Shown here piece by piece: positions 54,575 to 63,958 of a stretch of DNA of 64,000 nucleotides (the stretch's first letter is position 1; the number at the start of each line of letters is the position of its first letter). The notes below the pieces were generated by a model. It was not told where the DNA came from. It made no database searches and worked only from the letters and a program-made list of their open reading frames with translations. The position numbers and the translations under genes were made by a program. The DNA is from Acinetobacter calcoaceticus DSM 30006 = CIP 81.8 (lineage in GTDB: Bacteria > Pseudomonadota > Gammaproteobacteria > Pseudomonadales > Moraxellaceae). The DNA lies in assembly GCF_000368965.1 (NCBI RefSeq), contig NZ_KB849779.1:248001-312000 (forward strand), read 5' to 3'.

Positions 54575-56419
54575 ATGTCATTCCTACTGCAAGCAACTAT
54601 CTTTCTTGGAGCTTCTCTGATTTTAGTCCCTCTTGGCAAACGCCTAGGGATTGCAACAGTTTTAGGTTATTTATTTACAGGAATACTTCTGGGTCCTAGT
54701 GTTTTAAATATTGCTCATGACCCTAAAGCAATTATGGAACTTGCCGAATTCGGTGTCATTCTATTGATGTTCCTGATTGGCTTAGAATTAAGACCACAGC
54801 GTTTGTGGGAAATGCGTGACTCTATTTTTGTAATGGGAAGTCTGCAAGTCCTGATTAGCGGTGGCGTTCTTATGCTGATCGTACTCTTTCTATTTCAACA
54901 GCAACTTGCTGTCAGTTTTGTGATTGGTTTTGCGCTGGCACTGTCTTCTACAGCCTTTGTATTACAGCTTCTGACTGAAAAACAGCAGCTCAACACGACC
55001 TATGGTCAGCAGTCTTTTTCAATTTTATTATTTCAAGATATAGCTGCGATTCCGTTACTTGCAATTATTCCATTACTCGCAGGAACAGAATCTACCCATC
55101 ATGGTGTGGCTTATTTTGCGGCTATCACCGCAACATTCACTGGTCTATTTCTATTTAGTCGTTATGTGATGCGTCCATTTTTCCGTTTTGTTGCCAAAAG
55201 TGGAGCAACTGAACTCATTACGGCGGTAGGATTATTTATTATTCTAGCTGTCGTTTTGCTGATGGATACATTAGGAATTAGCACGACATTAGGAGCTTTC
55301 CTCACAGGCGTATTATTAGCAGATTCTGAATTTCGCCATGAGGTTGAAGCCAGTATTGCCCCATTTAAAGGCTTACTGCTTGGCTTATTCTTTATGACCG
55401 TGGGTATGACTACTCAACTGTCACTATTGATTGAAATGCCGTGGCTTATTATTGGTGGAGCAATCGGCTTACTGGTGATCAAAACGCTGATATTGACCGC
55501 CATTGCACGCTATAAAAAGTATAGTTGGAATAACAGCCTACTATTAGGAACTTGTTTAGCTCAAGGCGGTGAGTTTGCTTTCGTCATTTTAAGCTTAGCT
55601 AAAAGTGAAAAGATTTTAACTCAAGCTTTATTAGAACCTGTGACTCTTATTGTGACTTTGTCGATGGTACTCACACCAGTGATTTACTGGTTGATGGCAT
55701 ACAAGGTCATTCCGCTTTTTAATAAAGAACGCCCGCCTGAGTACGATGAAATTCCTCAGCAGGACAACCCGATTATCATTGCTGGTTTTGGTCGCTTTGG
55801 ACAAATTATTGCGCGTATTGCCCGCCTGCAACATCTAGGGTTTACCGCAATTGACAACAATCTTCATCAAGTTGATTTTGTCAGACGATATGGCGGATCA
55901 CTTTATTATGGTGATGTGACCCAACCAGATTTACTGCGTTCTGCGGGTATTGAAAAAGCCAAAGTATTTATTTTAGCGATTGATGATGTTGAAGATTCTA
56001 TGAATGTGGCACGTCATCTCAGATTAAATTATCCCAACTTAAAGTTATTGGCTCGCGCTCGTGACCGCCATCATGTACATCTTTTAAGAGATTTAGGTGT
56101 TGAATATATTTGGCGTGAGACGTATTTATCTTCATTAGGAATGGCTTATCAAGCCTTACGAGAACTCGGTATCTCTGACGAGCAAGCGTATAACAATATC
56201 GAAATCTTTCGGGATTATGATGAGAAATTGCTCATACAACAGCAAAGTATTTATACTGATGAACAAAAGATCTTTGAAACGCATCGTAACGCTTTAGCCG
56301 AACTTGAACATCTATTTGAAAGTGATGCCCAACAACAGGCCACATCGAAACACGATGTGAATTTAAAGCGTCATTTACAGCCAAATCGCATCGACATTAC
56401 ACGAGATCATCTAGAATAA
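54575..56419 (+). CDS. Kef-type CPA2 cation/proton antiporter
   Basis: A 614-residue protein of the KefB/KefC type. The N-terminal part has about 12 transmembrane segments (residues 5-375; FTGILLGPSVLN, FGVILLMFLIGLELRP, LGAFLTGVLLADSEFRHEVE). A TrkA-N (RCK) nucleotide-binding domain follows around residues 395-515 (IIIAGFGRFGQIIARI). Typical Kef systems release K+ in response to glutathione adducts; a separate KefF/G partner is not seen here, so the regulation is uncertain. It lies between priA and hslO. Confidence 0.88.
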   Translation: MSFLLQATIFLGASLILVPLGKRLGIATVLGYLFTGILLGPSVLNIAHDPKAIMELAEFGVILLMFLIGLELRPQRLWEMRDSIFVMGSLQVLISGGVLMLIVLFLFQQQLAVSFVIGFALALSSTAFVLQLLTEKQQLNTTYGQQSFSILLFQDIAAIPLLAIIPLLAGTESTHHGVAYFAAITATFTGLFLFSRYVMRPFFRFVAKSGATELITAVGLFIILAVVLLMDTLGISTTLGAFLTGVLLADSEFRHEVEASIAPFKGLLLGLFFMTVGMTTQLSLLIEMPWLIIGGAIGLLVIKTLILTAIARYKKYSWNNSLLLGTCLAQGGEFAFVILSLAKSEKILTQALLEPVTLIVTLSMVLTPVIYWLMAYKVIPLFNKERPPEYDEIPQQDNPIIIAGFGRFGQIIARIARLQHLGFTAIDNNLHQVDFVRRYGGSLYYGDVTQPDLLRSAGIEKAKVFILAIDDVEDSMNVARHLRLNYPNLKLLARARDRHHVHLLRDLGVEYIWRETYLSSLGMAYQALRELGISDEQAYNNIEIFRDYDEKLLIQQQSIYTDEQKIFETHRNALAELEHLFESDAQQQATSKHDVNLKRHLQPNRIDITRDHLE

Positions 56420-56475
56420 CTTGAGATTTCAAAAAATGGCTATATTAAGGACTTATTCACATTGCCTAAATAATT

Positions 56476-56525
56476 GGACAATGGACACCAAGCTGTCCTT
56501 TGTCCTACTTGCGGCTTCGCTGCAT
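56476..56525 (+). repeat. Hairpin element between the Kef-type gene and hslO
   Basis: GGACA-AT-GGACA-CCAAGC-TGTCC-TT-TGTCC (56476-56505) is a double-stem hairpin with a 2x2 internal loop. It is followed by a small GCGGC/GCTGC stem, and the ACTTGCGGC string also occurs in the insert at 45822-45831. It looks like the hairpin-type intergenic element seen elsewhere in the window. Confidence 0.55.
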
Positions 56526-56553
56526 TCCCTAAGCTTGCTTAAAACTAAATTGT

Positions 56554-56559
56554 TATAAT
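56554..56559 (+). promoter_or_regulatory. hslO -10 box
   Basis: A perfect TATAAT lies 25 nt before the hslO ATG. No convincing -35 was found at normal spacing (an AAGCTT-like candidate at 17 nt), so only the -10 is called. Confidence 0.4.
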
Positions 56560-56583
56560 CTACTTAGGGCCCTGGAGAATATT

Positions 56584-57459
56584 ATGTCTGATTTACGCCA
56601 ACGCTTTTATATAGAGAACTTTCCAGTTCGTGGGGAAGTAGTTCATCTAGAAGAAGCACTACAAACTATCTTAGCTCAACGTGACTATATGCCTGCCGTT
56701 AAAATTCTGCTAGGTGAAATGTTGAGTGCGACTGCATTACTTGCAAGTACACTAAAAATCAAAGGCCGTATCAGCTTGCAAATCCAGGCTAGCGGCACCT
56801 TTAAATGGGCAATGGCTGAATGTAATCATTTAGGTGAAGTTCGTGCTTTAGCCGATTATGAAACCGATCCACGCTTCATTGAAGCAACAGACAGCAGCAC
56901 AGTTCTCGGCGCTTTAGTTAACCCAGTTTTATTTATCAATATTGAACCGGAATTTGGCGAGCGTTACCAAGGCATTGTACCTCTTGATCAGGCAAATTTA
57001 GCGGGTTGCCTCATGCAGTATTACGACTTATCTGCACAAATTCCAACTCGAATTGTGCTAGCGAGTACTGCTAAGCGCTCTGGTGGTTTACTCATTCAGC
57101 TTTTACCACGTCATGATGACGAAGAGCAAAAGCTGGTTGATGAAGATTTATGGCCACGCTTGACCATGTTGACCGAAACATTAAAAGCTGAAGAGCTCAC
57201 CAATTTAGATGCAACCGAAATCTTATATCGTTTATATAATGAAGAAGAAGTTCGTTTACCAGAAATTGAAACACTCAAATTTGGCTGTACATGTTCAAAA
57301 GAACGCTGTGCTAATGCGCTGATTCAAATTGGTGTAGACGCTGTTCATGAAACATTAGAAGACCAGAACCCTATTCGTATGGATTGCCAGTTCTGTAACA
57401 CGCAATATACCTTTACCGCTGAAGAAGCTTTAGCGTTATTTGGTGAGCATTTGAGTTAA
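56584..57459 (+). CDS. hslO: Redox-regulated chaperone Hsp33
   Basis: Hsp33 is a holdase activated by oxidation of four zinc-bound cysteines. The 291-residue protein has the switch C235-T-C237 and C268-Q-F-C271, 30 residues apart, matching CxC...CxxC, with GCTCSKERC immediately around the first pair. The N-terminal domain has the typical VRGEVVHLEEALQTILAQRD. It lies after the Kef-type gene behind a hairpin element and a clear -10. Confidence 0.94.
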   Translation: MSDLRQRFYIENFPVRGEVVHLEEALQTILAQRDYMPAVKILLGEMLSATALLASTLKIKGRISLQIQASGTFKWAMAECNHLGEVRALADYETDPRFIEATDSSTVLGALVNPVLFINIEPEFGERYQGIVPLDQANLAGCLMQYYDLSAQIPTRIVLASTAKRSGGLLIQLLPRHDDEEQKLVDEDLWPRLTMLTETLKAEELTNLDATEILYRLYNEEEVRLPEIETLKFGCTCSKERCANALIQIGVDAVHETLEDQNPIRMDCQFCNTQYTFTAEEALALFGEHLS

Positions 57460-57471
57460 TCGTTAAGCTTT

Positions 57472-57500
57472 ATAAAAAGGCGGATATACCGCCTTTTTAT
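57472..57500 (+). terminator. hslO terminator
   Basis: ATAAAAAGGCGG and CCGCCTTTTTAT form a 12-bp stem with a 5-nt loop and T-run just after the hslO stop. Confidence 0.85.
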
Positions 57501-57597
57501 TTATCCTTATTTTTTTAATGATCATTTTCAATATCTTATTTTAAATAAGATAATATAAGATTACTTTATAGCCCAATAAATAAGATACTTATATTCC

Positions 57598-58209
57598 ATG
57601 AATTATTTTGATTATTTTCTATTTTTTTTTAGCGTCATTATTATGATTGCTACCCCCGGCCCTGTCATGATTTTAGTTGCAAGCGCTGGACTTAAAGGTG
57701 GATATAGAAAAGCACTTGAAACGATTTTTGGGACCAATTTAGCCTCACTTATTTTAATTTTTATTTCGGTACTCGTTTTAAAGGGAGTACTGAGTGTTAA
57801 CGATAGTTATCTCAATATTATCCGTATCTTAGGCTGTCTATATATTGGATATTTAGGTTTCACTATTCTTAAAGAAGTGATTCAGGCGCCTCATCAAGAA
57901 GCAATACAAACAGTTTCAGCACAAAATGGTGGCTTCAAAAAGGGCTTTTTTGTCGGAATCTCCAACCCCAAAGATATTATTTTTTTCTCGGCTTTCTTTC
58001 CGCAATTTGTTTCTATTACACCACAGCTCAACCTAAGTTTAACCATACTCACGCTGACATGGATTGTTTTAGACTTCTTAACTTTATCTCTGGTTTATGT
58101 ATTTTTCCGCCGTCTTTCTAATAGCCATTTATATCCAAAAATATTAGGACTTTGCGGCCTATTACTTCTATTGATTGCTATTTACGGCTTGTACCAAACT
58201 TTTATCTAA
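57598..58209 (+). CDS. LysE/RhtB-family amino-acid exporter
   Basis: A 203-residue, six-helix exporter of the LysE/RhtB family. The hallmark is ATPGPVMILVASAGLKGGYR near the N-terminus, and LKGVLSVNDSYLNIIRILGC and SNPKDIIFFSAFFPQFV later. Substrates in the family include lysine, arginine, homoserine and threonine; none can be assigned. No ribosome site is strong at the ATG. It is a single gene between hslO and cbpA with a hairpin at 58216-58255. Confidence 0.88.
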   Translation: MNYFDYFLFFFSVIIMIATPGPVMILVASAGLKGGYRKALETIFGTNLASLILIFISVLVLKGVLSVNDSYLNIIRILGCLYIGYLGFTILKEVIQAPHQEAIQTVSAQNGGFKKGFFVGISNPKDIIFFSAFFPQFVSITPQLNLSLTILTLTWIVLDFLTLSLVYVFFRRLSNSHLYPKILGLCGLLLLLIAIYGLYQTFI

Positions 58210-58215
58210 CTAATG

Positions 58216-58255
58216 AGAGGTATAGGTATAGTCTTAATTTATCTATACCTCTTTC
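58216..58255 (+). terminator. LysE-type gene terminator
   Basis: AGAGGTATAG and CTATACCTCT form a 10-bp stem with a long T-rich region downstream. It is weaker than the other terminators but well placed. Confidence 0.5.
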
Positions 58256-58361
58256 TCTCAATTTTATTTTTTAATAGAACAACTCTTATACAATCTAGCT
58301 TATTGAAAACTCTAAAAATCGTTTCATAATGAAATAAACCACACCATCCTGATAAAACATT

Positions 58362-59318
58362 ATGGCTAAAAATTATTATGAAGAATTAGGGGTTACACGC
58401 AAAGCCTCTGCTGATGAAATTAAGAAAGCTTATCGAAAATTAGCTCGTAAATATCATCCTGACATCAGCAAAGAAAAAGATGCCGAAGAAAAGATGCAGG
58501 CAATTAATGTTGCCTACGACACGTTAAGCAATGCAGAAAAAAAAGCTGAATATGATCAGTTGTTAGATCATCCACAAGGTTTTAATAACTTTGGTCAGGG
58601 TGCTGCGCAAGGTGGTTTTGATGGAGCACAGTTTTATCGCCAAGGCTTTACAGGTGGTGAGCAAGCAGACTTTAGCGGTTTTGAAGATTTATTTGGTCGC
58701 TTTGGTGCAGGATTTGGTGGTGGTCAACAGCAACATCAGAGACAACAGCGTAGTTATCGCGGTGAAGATCAACATGCCAGCATAGAAGTCGATCTTGATA
58801 TTGCCTATCATGGATCAACGCAACAAATTACCCTGCAAATTCCGACCGTGAATGCTTATGGCGAACCTGAAGTTCAACGTAAAACCCTTCAAGTCAAAGT
58901 ACCAAAAGGTATGAAAGAAGGTCAGCAAATCCGATTAAGTGGACAAGGACAAAGTGGTATCAATGGCGGTGCTAACGGCGATCTCTATATTGAAATCCAG
59001 TATAAAGATACAGACCGCGTTCATGTCGAAGGCAGTGATGTATATTTGACTGTAGATGTCGCTCCGTGGGAAGCAGCGTTAGGTCAAGGTATTGAAGTAA
59101 AAACACCAGCTGGACCTTTAAACGTTAATTTACCTCACAATGCAAAACAAGGACAACAGCTACGTTTAAAAGACAAAGGGATACCTAATAAAACACCAGG
59201 GCATCTATACTTAATCTTAAATATTGTATTTCCACCTGCACATTCTGAAAAAGAAAAACAAGCATATCAGCAACTGGCAGAAGCCTTTGCTTCATTCGAA
59301 CCTCGTTCATCTCATTAG
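58362..59318 (+). CDS. cbpA: DnaJ-like co-chaperone CbpA
   Basis: A 318-residue J-protein. The J domain (residues 1-70) has the HPD motif in [12 protein letters not shown], followed by a glycine- and glutamine-rich linker and the DnaJ C-terminal substrate-binding domain ([40 protein letters not shown]). It lacks the zinc-finger of DnaJ, so it is the CbpA/DnaJB type. CbpA stimulates DnaK and in E. coli binds curved DNA. cbpM starts 11 nt downstream and is its inhibitor. Confidence 0.92.
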   Translation: MAKNYYEELGVTRKASADEIKKAYRKLARKYHPDISKEKDAEEKMQAINVAYDTLSNAEKKAEYDQLLDHPQGFNNFGQGAAQGGFDGAQFYRQGFTGGEQADFSGFEDLFGRFGAGFGGGQQQHQRQQRSYRGEDQHASIEVDLDIAYHGSTQQITLQIPTVNAYGEPEVQRKTLQVKVPKGMKEGQQIRLSGQGQSGINGGANGDLYIEIQYKDTDRVHVEGSDVYLTVDVAPWEAALGQGIEVKTPAGPLNVNLPHNAKQGQQLRLKDKGIPNKTPGHLYLILNIVFPPAHSEKEKQAYQQLAEAFASFEPRSSH

Positions 59319-59329
59319 GGAGCAAGATT

Positions 59330-59659
59330 ATGACAACCATTCATTATCGAGAAATTGTATATGACGGCCATACCTTTAGTGCTGAGGTCGTTGATGAACA
59401 ATCCACATTTGATCTACAACAATTCGCTCAAGCTTGTGGTCAAAGTCCAGACTGGATTATTCAGTTAATTGAATATGATATTTTATCGGTCAATACCGCA
59501 CCTGAAACCCATCAGTTTATGGGCGAAGATGTCTCTCGTGCTCGTAAAGCTTATCGTCTACAACGTGACTTTGACGCAAGTTTGGCAGCAGTTGCAGTGA
59601 TGTTAGATTTGATTGATGAAGTACAGCAATTAAGGAAAGAGTTGAAGCATTTTCATTAG
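59330..59659 (+). CDS. cbpM: Chaperone modulator CbpM
   Basis: A 109-residue MerR-like regulator of CbpA that blocks its J domain. The sequence contains FDLQQFAQACGQSPDWIIQL and SRARKAYRLQRDFDASLAAV, typical of the family. The gene follows cbpA by 11 nt on the same strand, the conserved arrangement. A hairpin-rich element follows. Confidence 0.9.
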   Translation: MTTIHYREIVYDGHTFSAEVVDEQSTFDLQQFAQACGQSPDWIIQLIEYDILSVNTAPETHQFMGEDVSRARKAYRLQRDFDASLAAVAVMLDLIDEVQQLRKELKHFH

Positions 59660-59669
59660 ATTAGATAGT

Positions 59670-59880
59670 CACGACGGAGTCCTACTGGCACTCACTATCT
59701 ATTCCGTCAGCTAATTACGTTACTTTTGTTTTGGCATGAGTAGCGAGGCCAAAACCAGAGATATTGAAGTGCGTACTAAGGTCAAAGTTATATTTGAACG
59801 CAAGCTACGCACTTCGCTTGTCTTGCGCTCGAAGCAAACGATGTTTGCTTTTTCTCACTCAGGTTGTGGATGACGCTTAG
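59670..59880 (+). repeat. Hairpin-rich element downstream of cbpM
   Basis: A stretch without a gene holds several dyads: TAGATAGT/ACTATCTA and GACGGA/TCCGTC (59662-59707), GTTTTGG/CCAAAAC (59730-59757), GAAGTGCGTA/TACGCACTTC (59765-59817), CGCAAG/CTTGCG and AGCAAAC-GAT-GTTTGCT (59837-59853). It looks like the same class of multi-hairpin element. Confidence 0.5.
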
Positions 59881-59922
59881 CTCAAGCAAATTTGGAACAA
59901 AATTCAATAAAAAAATGAAGAA

Positions 59923-61134
59923 CTATTTCAACCGAGTAATCTTCTCCACTTCCTTCAATGTCTGCTTAATCGGTTCATATTCCAAAAACCAAAATAAATT
60001 CATCCGATCTTGACGGTGTTGCTGGGCCAACAAATCAATGACACTTCGTTCACCTCGCCCCACCAAATGCTGCCGATAGAAATAGTACAACAGTACAATG
60101 GTGCTCAGCAGCATGACCCCGAGCATAATCCAGAAACCAACTGGCGATTTAAGACCAGGAATAAACTCAAAATTCATTCCATAAATACCCGTTAAAAGGG
60201 TAAGAGGTGCAAAAACGGCGGTGATAATGGCAAGAATCCGCATGTTTTCATTGGTCTGGTTCGCAATGGCTGAAAAATGCAGATCAATTGCAGACTGAAT
60301 TGCGCTACGCAATCGCAAAGTATGTTTTTGAATACGTTCAACATGACTCATCAAATCATTTAAACGCACCAGTAAAATATCTTGTGAATTGTGGATATGC
60401 TTACCAACGACATGATGGTAGTTTTCTACGATTTCATCTCTAAACTCTTGCAAGCTTTCAATTTGCTCCTCGCACAGATTTTCCACTTGCTGAAATGCCA
60501 TATTTTCATGGAATAGTTGATGCCATTGTTTAAAACGACGATTACCCTGAAGCAATTGCTGTTGCCAATGCTCGACTCTTCTCGTCAATGGCGAGCGGAT
60601 ATCAAGATAGCCATCAATCATACTGTTTAACAGCCGTAACGATAAATCAATCGGTGAATTTGGTAATTTACGGGTTTTATTTTGTTCTTCTAAAGTTCTA
60701 CATAAAATATTATCAAGACGTTGAATATAATTTTCAATCGACTTGTTTCCCTGCTCACGCACACTAATCAGCACATCTGGCATCAAAATAAAGCTAATTG
60801 GTGTAGTCGCCAAACCAAAAACACTGTCTTGGGATTCAGCAGGTTTAATTTCATCATCAGGCGTAACCAGCTTTTTAAAAATCAGTAAGTCATATTCTTC
60901 AAGCGTGTCAAAGGCGCAAGGATGTTCAATATTCGAGATATCCCGCATATGAAACTCATTAATAACTACGCCTGAAAGCTTTTGAATCTCTTGTTGCCAT
61001 TCTTCATTATGATTGACCACATCCGTTCTGAGACTATCAATCCAGAAAAACTCTAGAACATGTTCACTATGCTGTTCACGGCTTAAAAAGACATAGCCGT
61101 CACTTTGATGGCGATAAAAGTAATAAACCTGCAT
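59923..61134 (-). CDS. CorA-family metal-ion transporter
   Basis: A 403-residue member of the CorA family. The large N-terminal cytoplasmic domain and long helices precede two C-terminal transmembrane segments (about residues 305-325 and 340-360), with the YGMN signature between them (GIYGMNFEFIPGL). Mg2+/Co2+/Zn2+ transport is expected; CorA and ZntB cannot be told apart by eye. It is separate from the corC gene at 46.4 kb. The pnp terminator lies upstream. Confidence 0.85.
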   Translation of the reverse strand: MQVYYFYRHQSDGYVFLSREQHSEHVLEFFWIDSLRTDVVNHNEEWQQEIQKLSGVVINEFHMRDISNIEHPCAFDTLEEYDLLIFKKLVTPDDEIKPAESQDSVFGLATTPISFILMPDVLISVREQGNKSIENYIQRLDNILCRTLEEQNKTRKLPNSPIDLSLRLLNSMIDGYLDIRSPLTRRVEHWQQQLLQGNRRFKQWHQLFHENMAFQQVENLCEEQIESLQEFRDEIVENYHHVVGKHIHNSQDILLVRLNDLMSHVERIQKHTLRLRSAIQSAIDLHFSAIANQTNENMRILAIITAVFAPLTLLTGIYGMNFEFIPGLKSPVGFWIMLGVMLLSTIVLLYYFYRQHLVGRGERSVIDLLAQQHRQDRMNLFWFLEYEPIKQTLKEVEKITRLK

Positions 61135-61176
61135 ACCACAACGATCTGTTTTTGTATTACTTGCATCATGCCATAA

Positions 61177-61203
61177 AAAAAGTCCGCATCAAGCGGACTT
61201 TTT
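61177..61203 (-). terminator. pnp terminator
   Basis: AAAAAGTCCGC and GCGGACTTTTT form an 11-bp stem with an ATCAA loop, 17 nt past the pnp stop in its direction of reading. Confidence 0.8.
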
Positions 61204-61219
61204 CATGTCACTAGAACAA

Positions 61220-63313
61220 TTATACTTGTTCAATGTCTTTCATAGTCAATTTAATACGACCACGATTATCAACATCAGCAACTTGTACTTTCACTTCCTG
61301 ACCTTCTTTAAGAACATCAGTTACATTCGCAATACGTTCATTTGAAATTTGCGAAATGTGAAGAAGACCATCAGTACCCGGCATGATGTTTACAAACGCA
61401 CCGAATTCTACAATACGGATTACTTTACCGTCATAGATCTTACCTGGTTCAACTTCAGCAGTAAGTGCTTGAATTTTTGCAATCGCAGCACGAGCAGCAG
61501 CTTTAGTTTCACCAAATACGCGAACTGTACCATTGTCTTCAATATCAATTGCAGCTTTAGTTTCTTCAGTAATGGCACGAATCGTTGCACCACCTTTACC
61601 AATAACATCACGGATCTTGTCTGGATTGATGTTAATGACTTCAAATGTCGGTGCATGAGCGCTGATTTCAGGACGAGCACGTGAAATGACTTTATTCATT
61701 TCGTTAAGGATGTGCATACGACCAGCAAATGCTTGGTTTAATGCAGCTTCCATAATTTCTTCAGTAATACCTTCAATCTTGATGTCCATTTGAAGTGCAG
61801 TAATACCGTTTTCAGAACCTGCTACTTTAAAGTCCATGTCGCCTAAGTGATCTTCGTCACCTAAGATGTCAGAAAGTACTGCAAAACGCTCACCTTCTTT
61901 CACTAAACCCATTGCGATACCAGCAACTGGTGCTTTAAGTGGAACACCCGCATCCATAAGTGATAATGATGCACCACATACAGAAGCCATTGAAGATGAA
62001 CCGTTAGATTCAGTAATGTCAGATACAATACGAATAACATACGGGAAGCGGTCAGCAGCAGGAAGAACTGCTTGAACACCACGACGTGCTAAACGGCCAT
62101 GACCAATTTCACGACGTTTAGGACCAGATTCACGACCAGTTTCACCTACAGAGTATGCAGGGAAGTTGTAGTGCAACATGAAATTGTCAGTTTTAGTACC
62201 TGACAATGTATCAACCATTAGTGCATCACGAGTATTACCCAAAGTTGTTGTTACCAACGCTTGAGTTTCACCACGTGTAAATAATGCAGAACCGTGAGCA
62301 CGATCTAATACGCCAACTTGAACGTCGATACCACGAACAGTTTTAGTATCACGGCCATCAATACGTGGTTTACCTGACAAGATGTTGTCACGTACTGTAC
62401 GGTATTTAAGGTCTTCAAATAATTCGTTTACTTCGTCAGCAATACCAGTTTCGTCATTTTCAGGAACGAACTGAGCTACAGCTTCTGCATAAAGTGCATC
62501 AAGTGCTGCATAACGATCTTGTTTAACCGCAATCGTATATGCTTCAGAAATTTTAGCTTCGAAAGCTGCTTTTAATTGCTCAAGAAGAGCTTCGTTTTTG
62601 CTTGGAGCAACCCAAGTTGATTCAACTGCACCAGCAGCAGCAGCAAATTCTTTAATTGCTTGAACAGCAATTTGCATTTCATCATGACCGAAAAGTACAG
62701 CACCTAACATTTGGTCTTCTGAAAGTTCTTTCGCTTCAGATTCAACCATCAGTACCGCAGATTCAGTACCCGCAACCACAAGATCAAGATCACTTTCTTT
62801 CAATTGTTCGTGGGTTGGGTTAAGAATGTATTCGCCGTTGATTAAACCAACACGTGCGCCTGCAATTGGACCACGGAATGGAACAGCTGCAATTGACATT
62901 GCAGCTGAAGCACCGATCATTGCAGCAATGTCAGCATCCATAGTCTTATCAGAAGAAACAACAGTCGCTGTCACTTGGATTTCGTTATAGAAACCTTCTG
63001 GGAACAATGGACGAATTGGACGGTCAATAAGACGTGAAATTAAAGTTTCAGCTTCAGACTGACGACCTTCACGTTTACCATAACCACCTGGGATACGACC
63101 CGCAGCATATTGTTTTTCTTGATAGTTAACTGTTAACGGGAAGAAGTCCTGACCCGCTTTTGCTTTAGGTTGAGCAACTACTGCAACTAAAACAGTTACG
63201 CCGCCCATTGTAACTAAAACTGTATTTGCTTGACGTGCAACACGACCTGTTTCTAAAACAACAGTGTGTTGACCATATTGGAATTCTTTACGAACGATAT
63301 TAAACATTGACAT
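61220..63313 (-). CDS. pnp: Polynucleotide phosphorylase
   Basis: 3'-5' phosphorolytic exonuclease of mRNA decay and a degradosome partner of RNase E. The 697-residue protein has two RNase PH domains (residues about 5-230 and 310-540), a KH domain ([20 protein letters not shown], about 560-610) and an S1 domain at the C-terminus ([20 protein letters not shown]). Start [20 protein letters not shown]. It is downstream of rpsO, as in E. coli. Confidence 0.97.
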   Translation of the reverse strand: MSMFNIVRKEFQYGQHTVVLETGRVARQANTVLVTMGGVTVLVAVVAQPKAKAGQDFFPLTVNYQEKQYAAGRIPGGYGKREGRQSEAETLISRLIDRPIRPLFPEGFYNEIQVTATVVSSDKTMDADIAAMIGASAAMSIAAVPFRGPIAGARVGLINGEYILNPTHEQLKESDLDLVVAGTESAVLMVESEAKELSEDQMLGAVLFGHDEMQIAVQAIKEFAAAAGAVESTWVAPSKNEALLEQLKAAFEAKISEAYTIAVKQDRYAALDALYAEAVAQFVPENDETGIADEVNELFEDLKYRTVRDNILSGKPRIDGRDTKTVRGIDVQVGVLDRAHGSALFTRGETQALVTTTLGNTRDALMVDTLSGTKTDNFMLHYNFPAYSVGETGRESGPKRREIGHGRLARRGVQAVLPAADRFPYVIRIVSDITESNGSSSMASVCGASLSLMDAGVPLKAPVAGIAMGLVKEGERFAVLSDILGDEDHLGDMDFKVAGSENGITALQMDIKIEGITEEIMEAALNQAFAGRMHILNEMNKVISRARPEISAHAPTFEVININPDKIRDVIGKGGATIRAITEETKAAIDIEDNGTVRVFGETKAAARAAIAKIQALTAEVEPGKIYDGKVIRIVEFGAFVNIMPGTDGLLHISQISNERIANVTDVLKEGQEVKVQVADVDNRGRIKLTMKDIEQV

Positions 63314-63454
63314 GTATTGTATTTTCCTAATTTTATTCTAGTGAGACCCCTAAGGTTTGGCATTCAGACTACACCGATTGGTAGATAAATGACAAAGCTT
63401 AGAAGCCATCACACTAGGCCAAAAATTTTAAATAATGTTAAAAGTTAAACGCAA

Positions 63455-63480
63455 AGAAGGAGCGCACAAGCGCCCCTTCT
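63455..63480 (-). terminator. Hairpin between rpsO and pnp
   Basis: In the minus direction the RNA reads AGAAGGGGCGC-TTGT-GCGCTCCTTCT, a stem closed by one G-U pair; on the plus strand it would have a mismatch, so the stem belongs to the rpsO-pnp transcript. The T-run behind is short, so partial termination or RNase-sensitive processing are both possible. Confidence 0.6.
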
Positions 63481-63572
63481 AAACATCACTTAACCTAAAA
63501 TTAAGTGAAACTCTCTTTTCAGCGATAAAGCATTGCGACATGCGAAATAGCGAAAACAAAGTGAAAATCGAA

Positions 63573-63842
63573 TTAACGACGTAAACCTAAAGCACCGATC
63601 AAAGCAGTGTAACGACCGTGGTCTTTACCATTTAAATAGTCAAGCAATTTACGACGTTGGTTAACCATACGAATCAAACCACGACGACTGTGATGGTCGT
63701 GTTTGTGAGCTTTAAAGTGACCTTGTAAATCATTGATTTGAGCAGTCAATAAAGCTACTTGTACTTCTGGTGAACCAGTGTCATTTTCAGCGCGAGCAAA
63801 TTTAGCAATGATCTCTGCGCGGTCTGCATTAGTTAAAGCCAT
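63573..63842 (-). CDS. rpsO: 30S ribosomal protein S15
   Basis: An 89-residue primary 16S rRNA-binding protein (start [20 protein letters not shown]). It has the typical [20 protein letters not shown] and [20 protein letters not shown]. Length and sequence fit. Upstream lies a strong promoter and a small hairpin, and downstream pnp, the classical rpsO-pnp operon. Confidence 0.97.
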   Translation of the reverse strand: MALTNADRAEIIAKFARAENDTGSPEVQVALLTAQINDLQGHFKAHKHDHHSRRGLIRMVNQRRKLLDYLNGKDHGRYTALIGALGLRR

Positions 63843-63883
63843 TCGATTTCTCCGAGATGCTTAAAAAAAGTAAACGATATGAA

Positions 63884-63900
63884 TCAGTTGAGGCAACTGA
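63884..63900 (-). promoter_or_regulatory. Hairpin in the rpsO 5' leader
   Basis: In the minus direction TCAGTTG-CCT-CAACTGA is a 7-bp stem-loop in the rpsO leader, about 40-60 nt before the ATG. S15 controls its own translation through leader structures in E. coli and other bacteria, though the structures differ by lineage. A role here is inferred. Confidence 0.45.
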
Positions 63901-63929
63901 CTGCCGTGCATCACTACAGCAAGTCGCCT

Positions 63930-63958
63930 ATTTTAAGGTATCTATAGGTGGATTGCAA
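63930..63958 (-). promoter_or_regulatory. rpsO-pnp promoter
   Basis: In the minus direction TTGCAA (63953-63958), a 17-nt spacer and TAAAAT (63930-63935). The predicted start is near 63923, giving a leader of about 80 nt before the rpsO ATG. Both boxes match sigma-70 consensus well. Confidence 0.7.
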
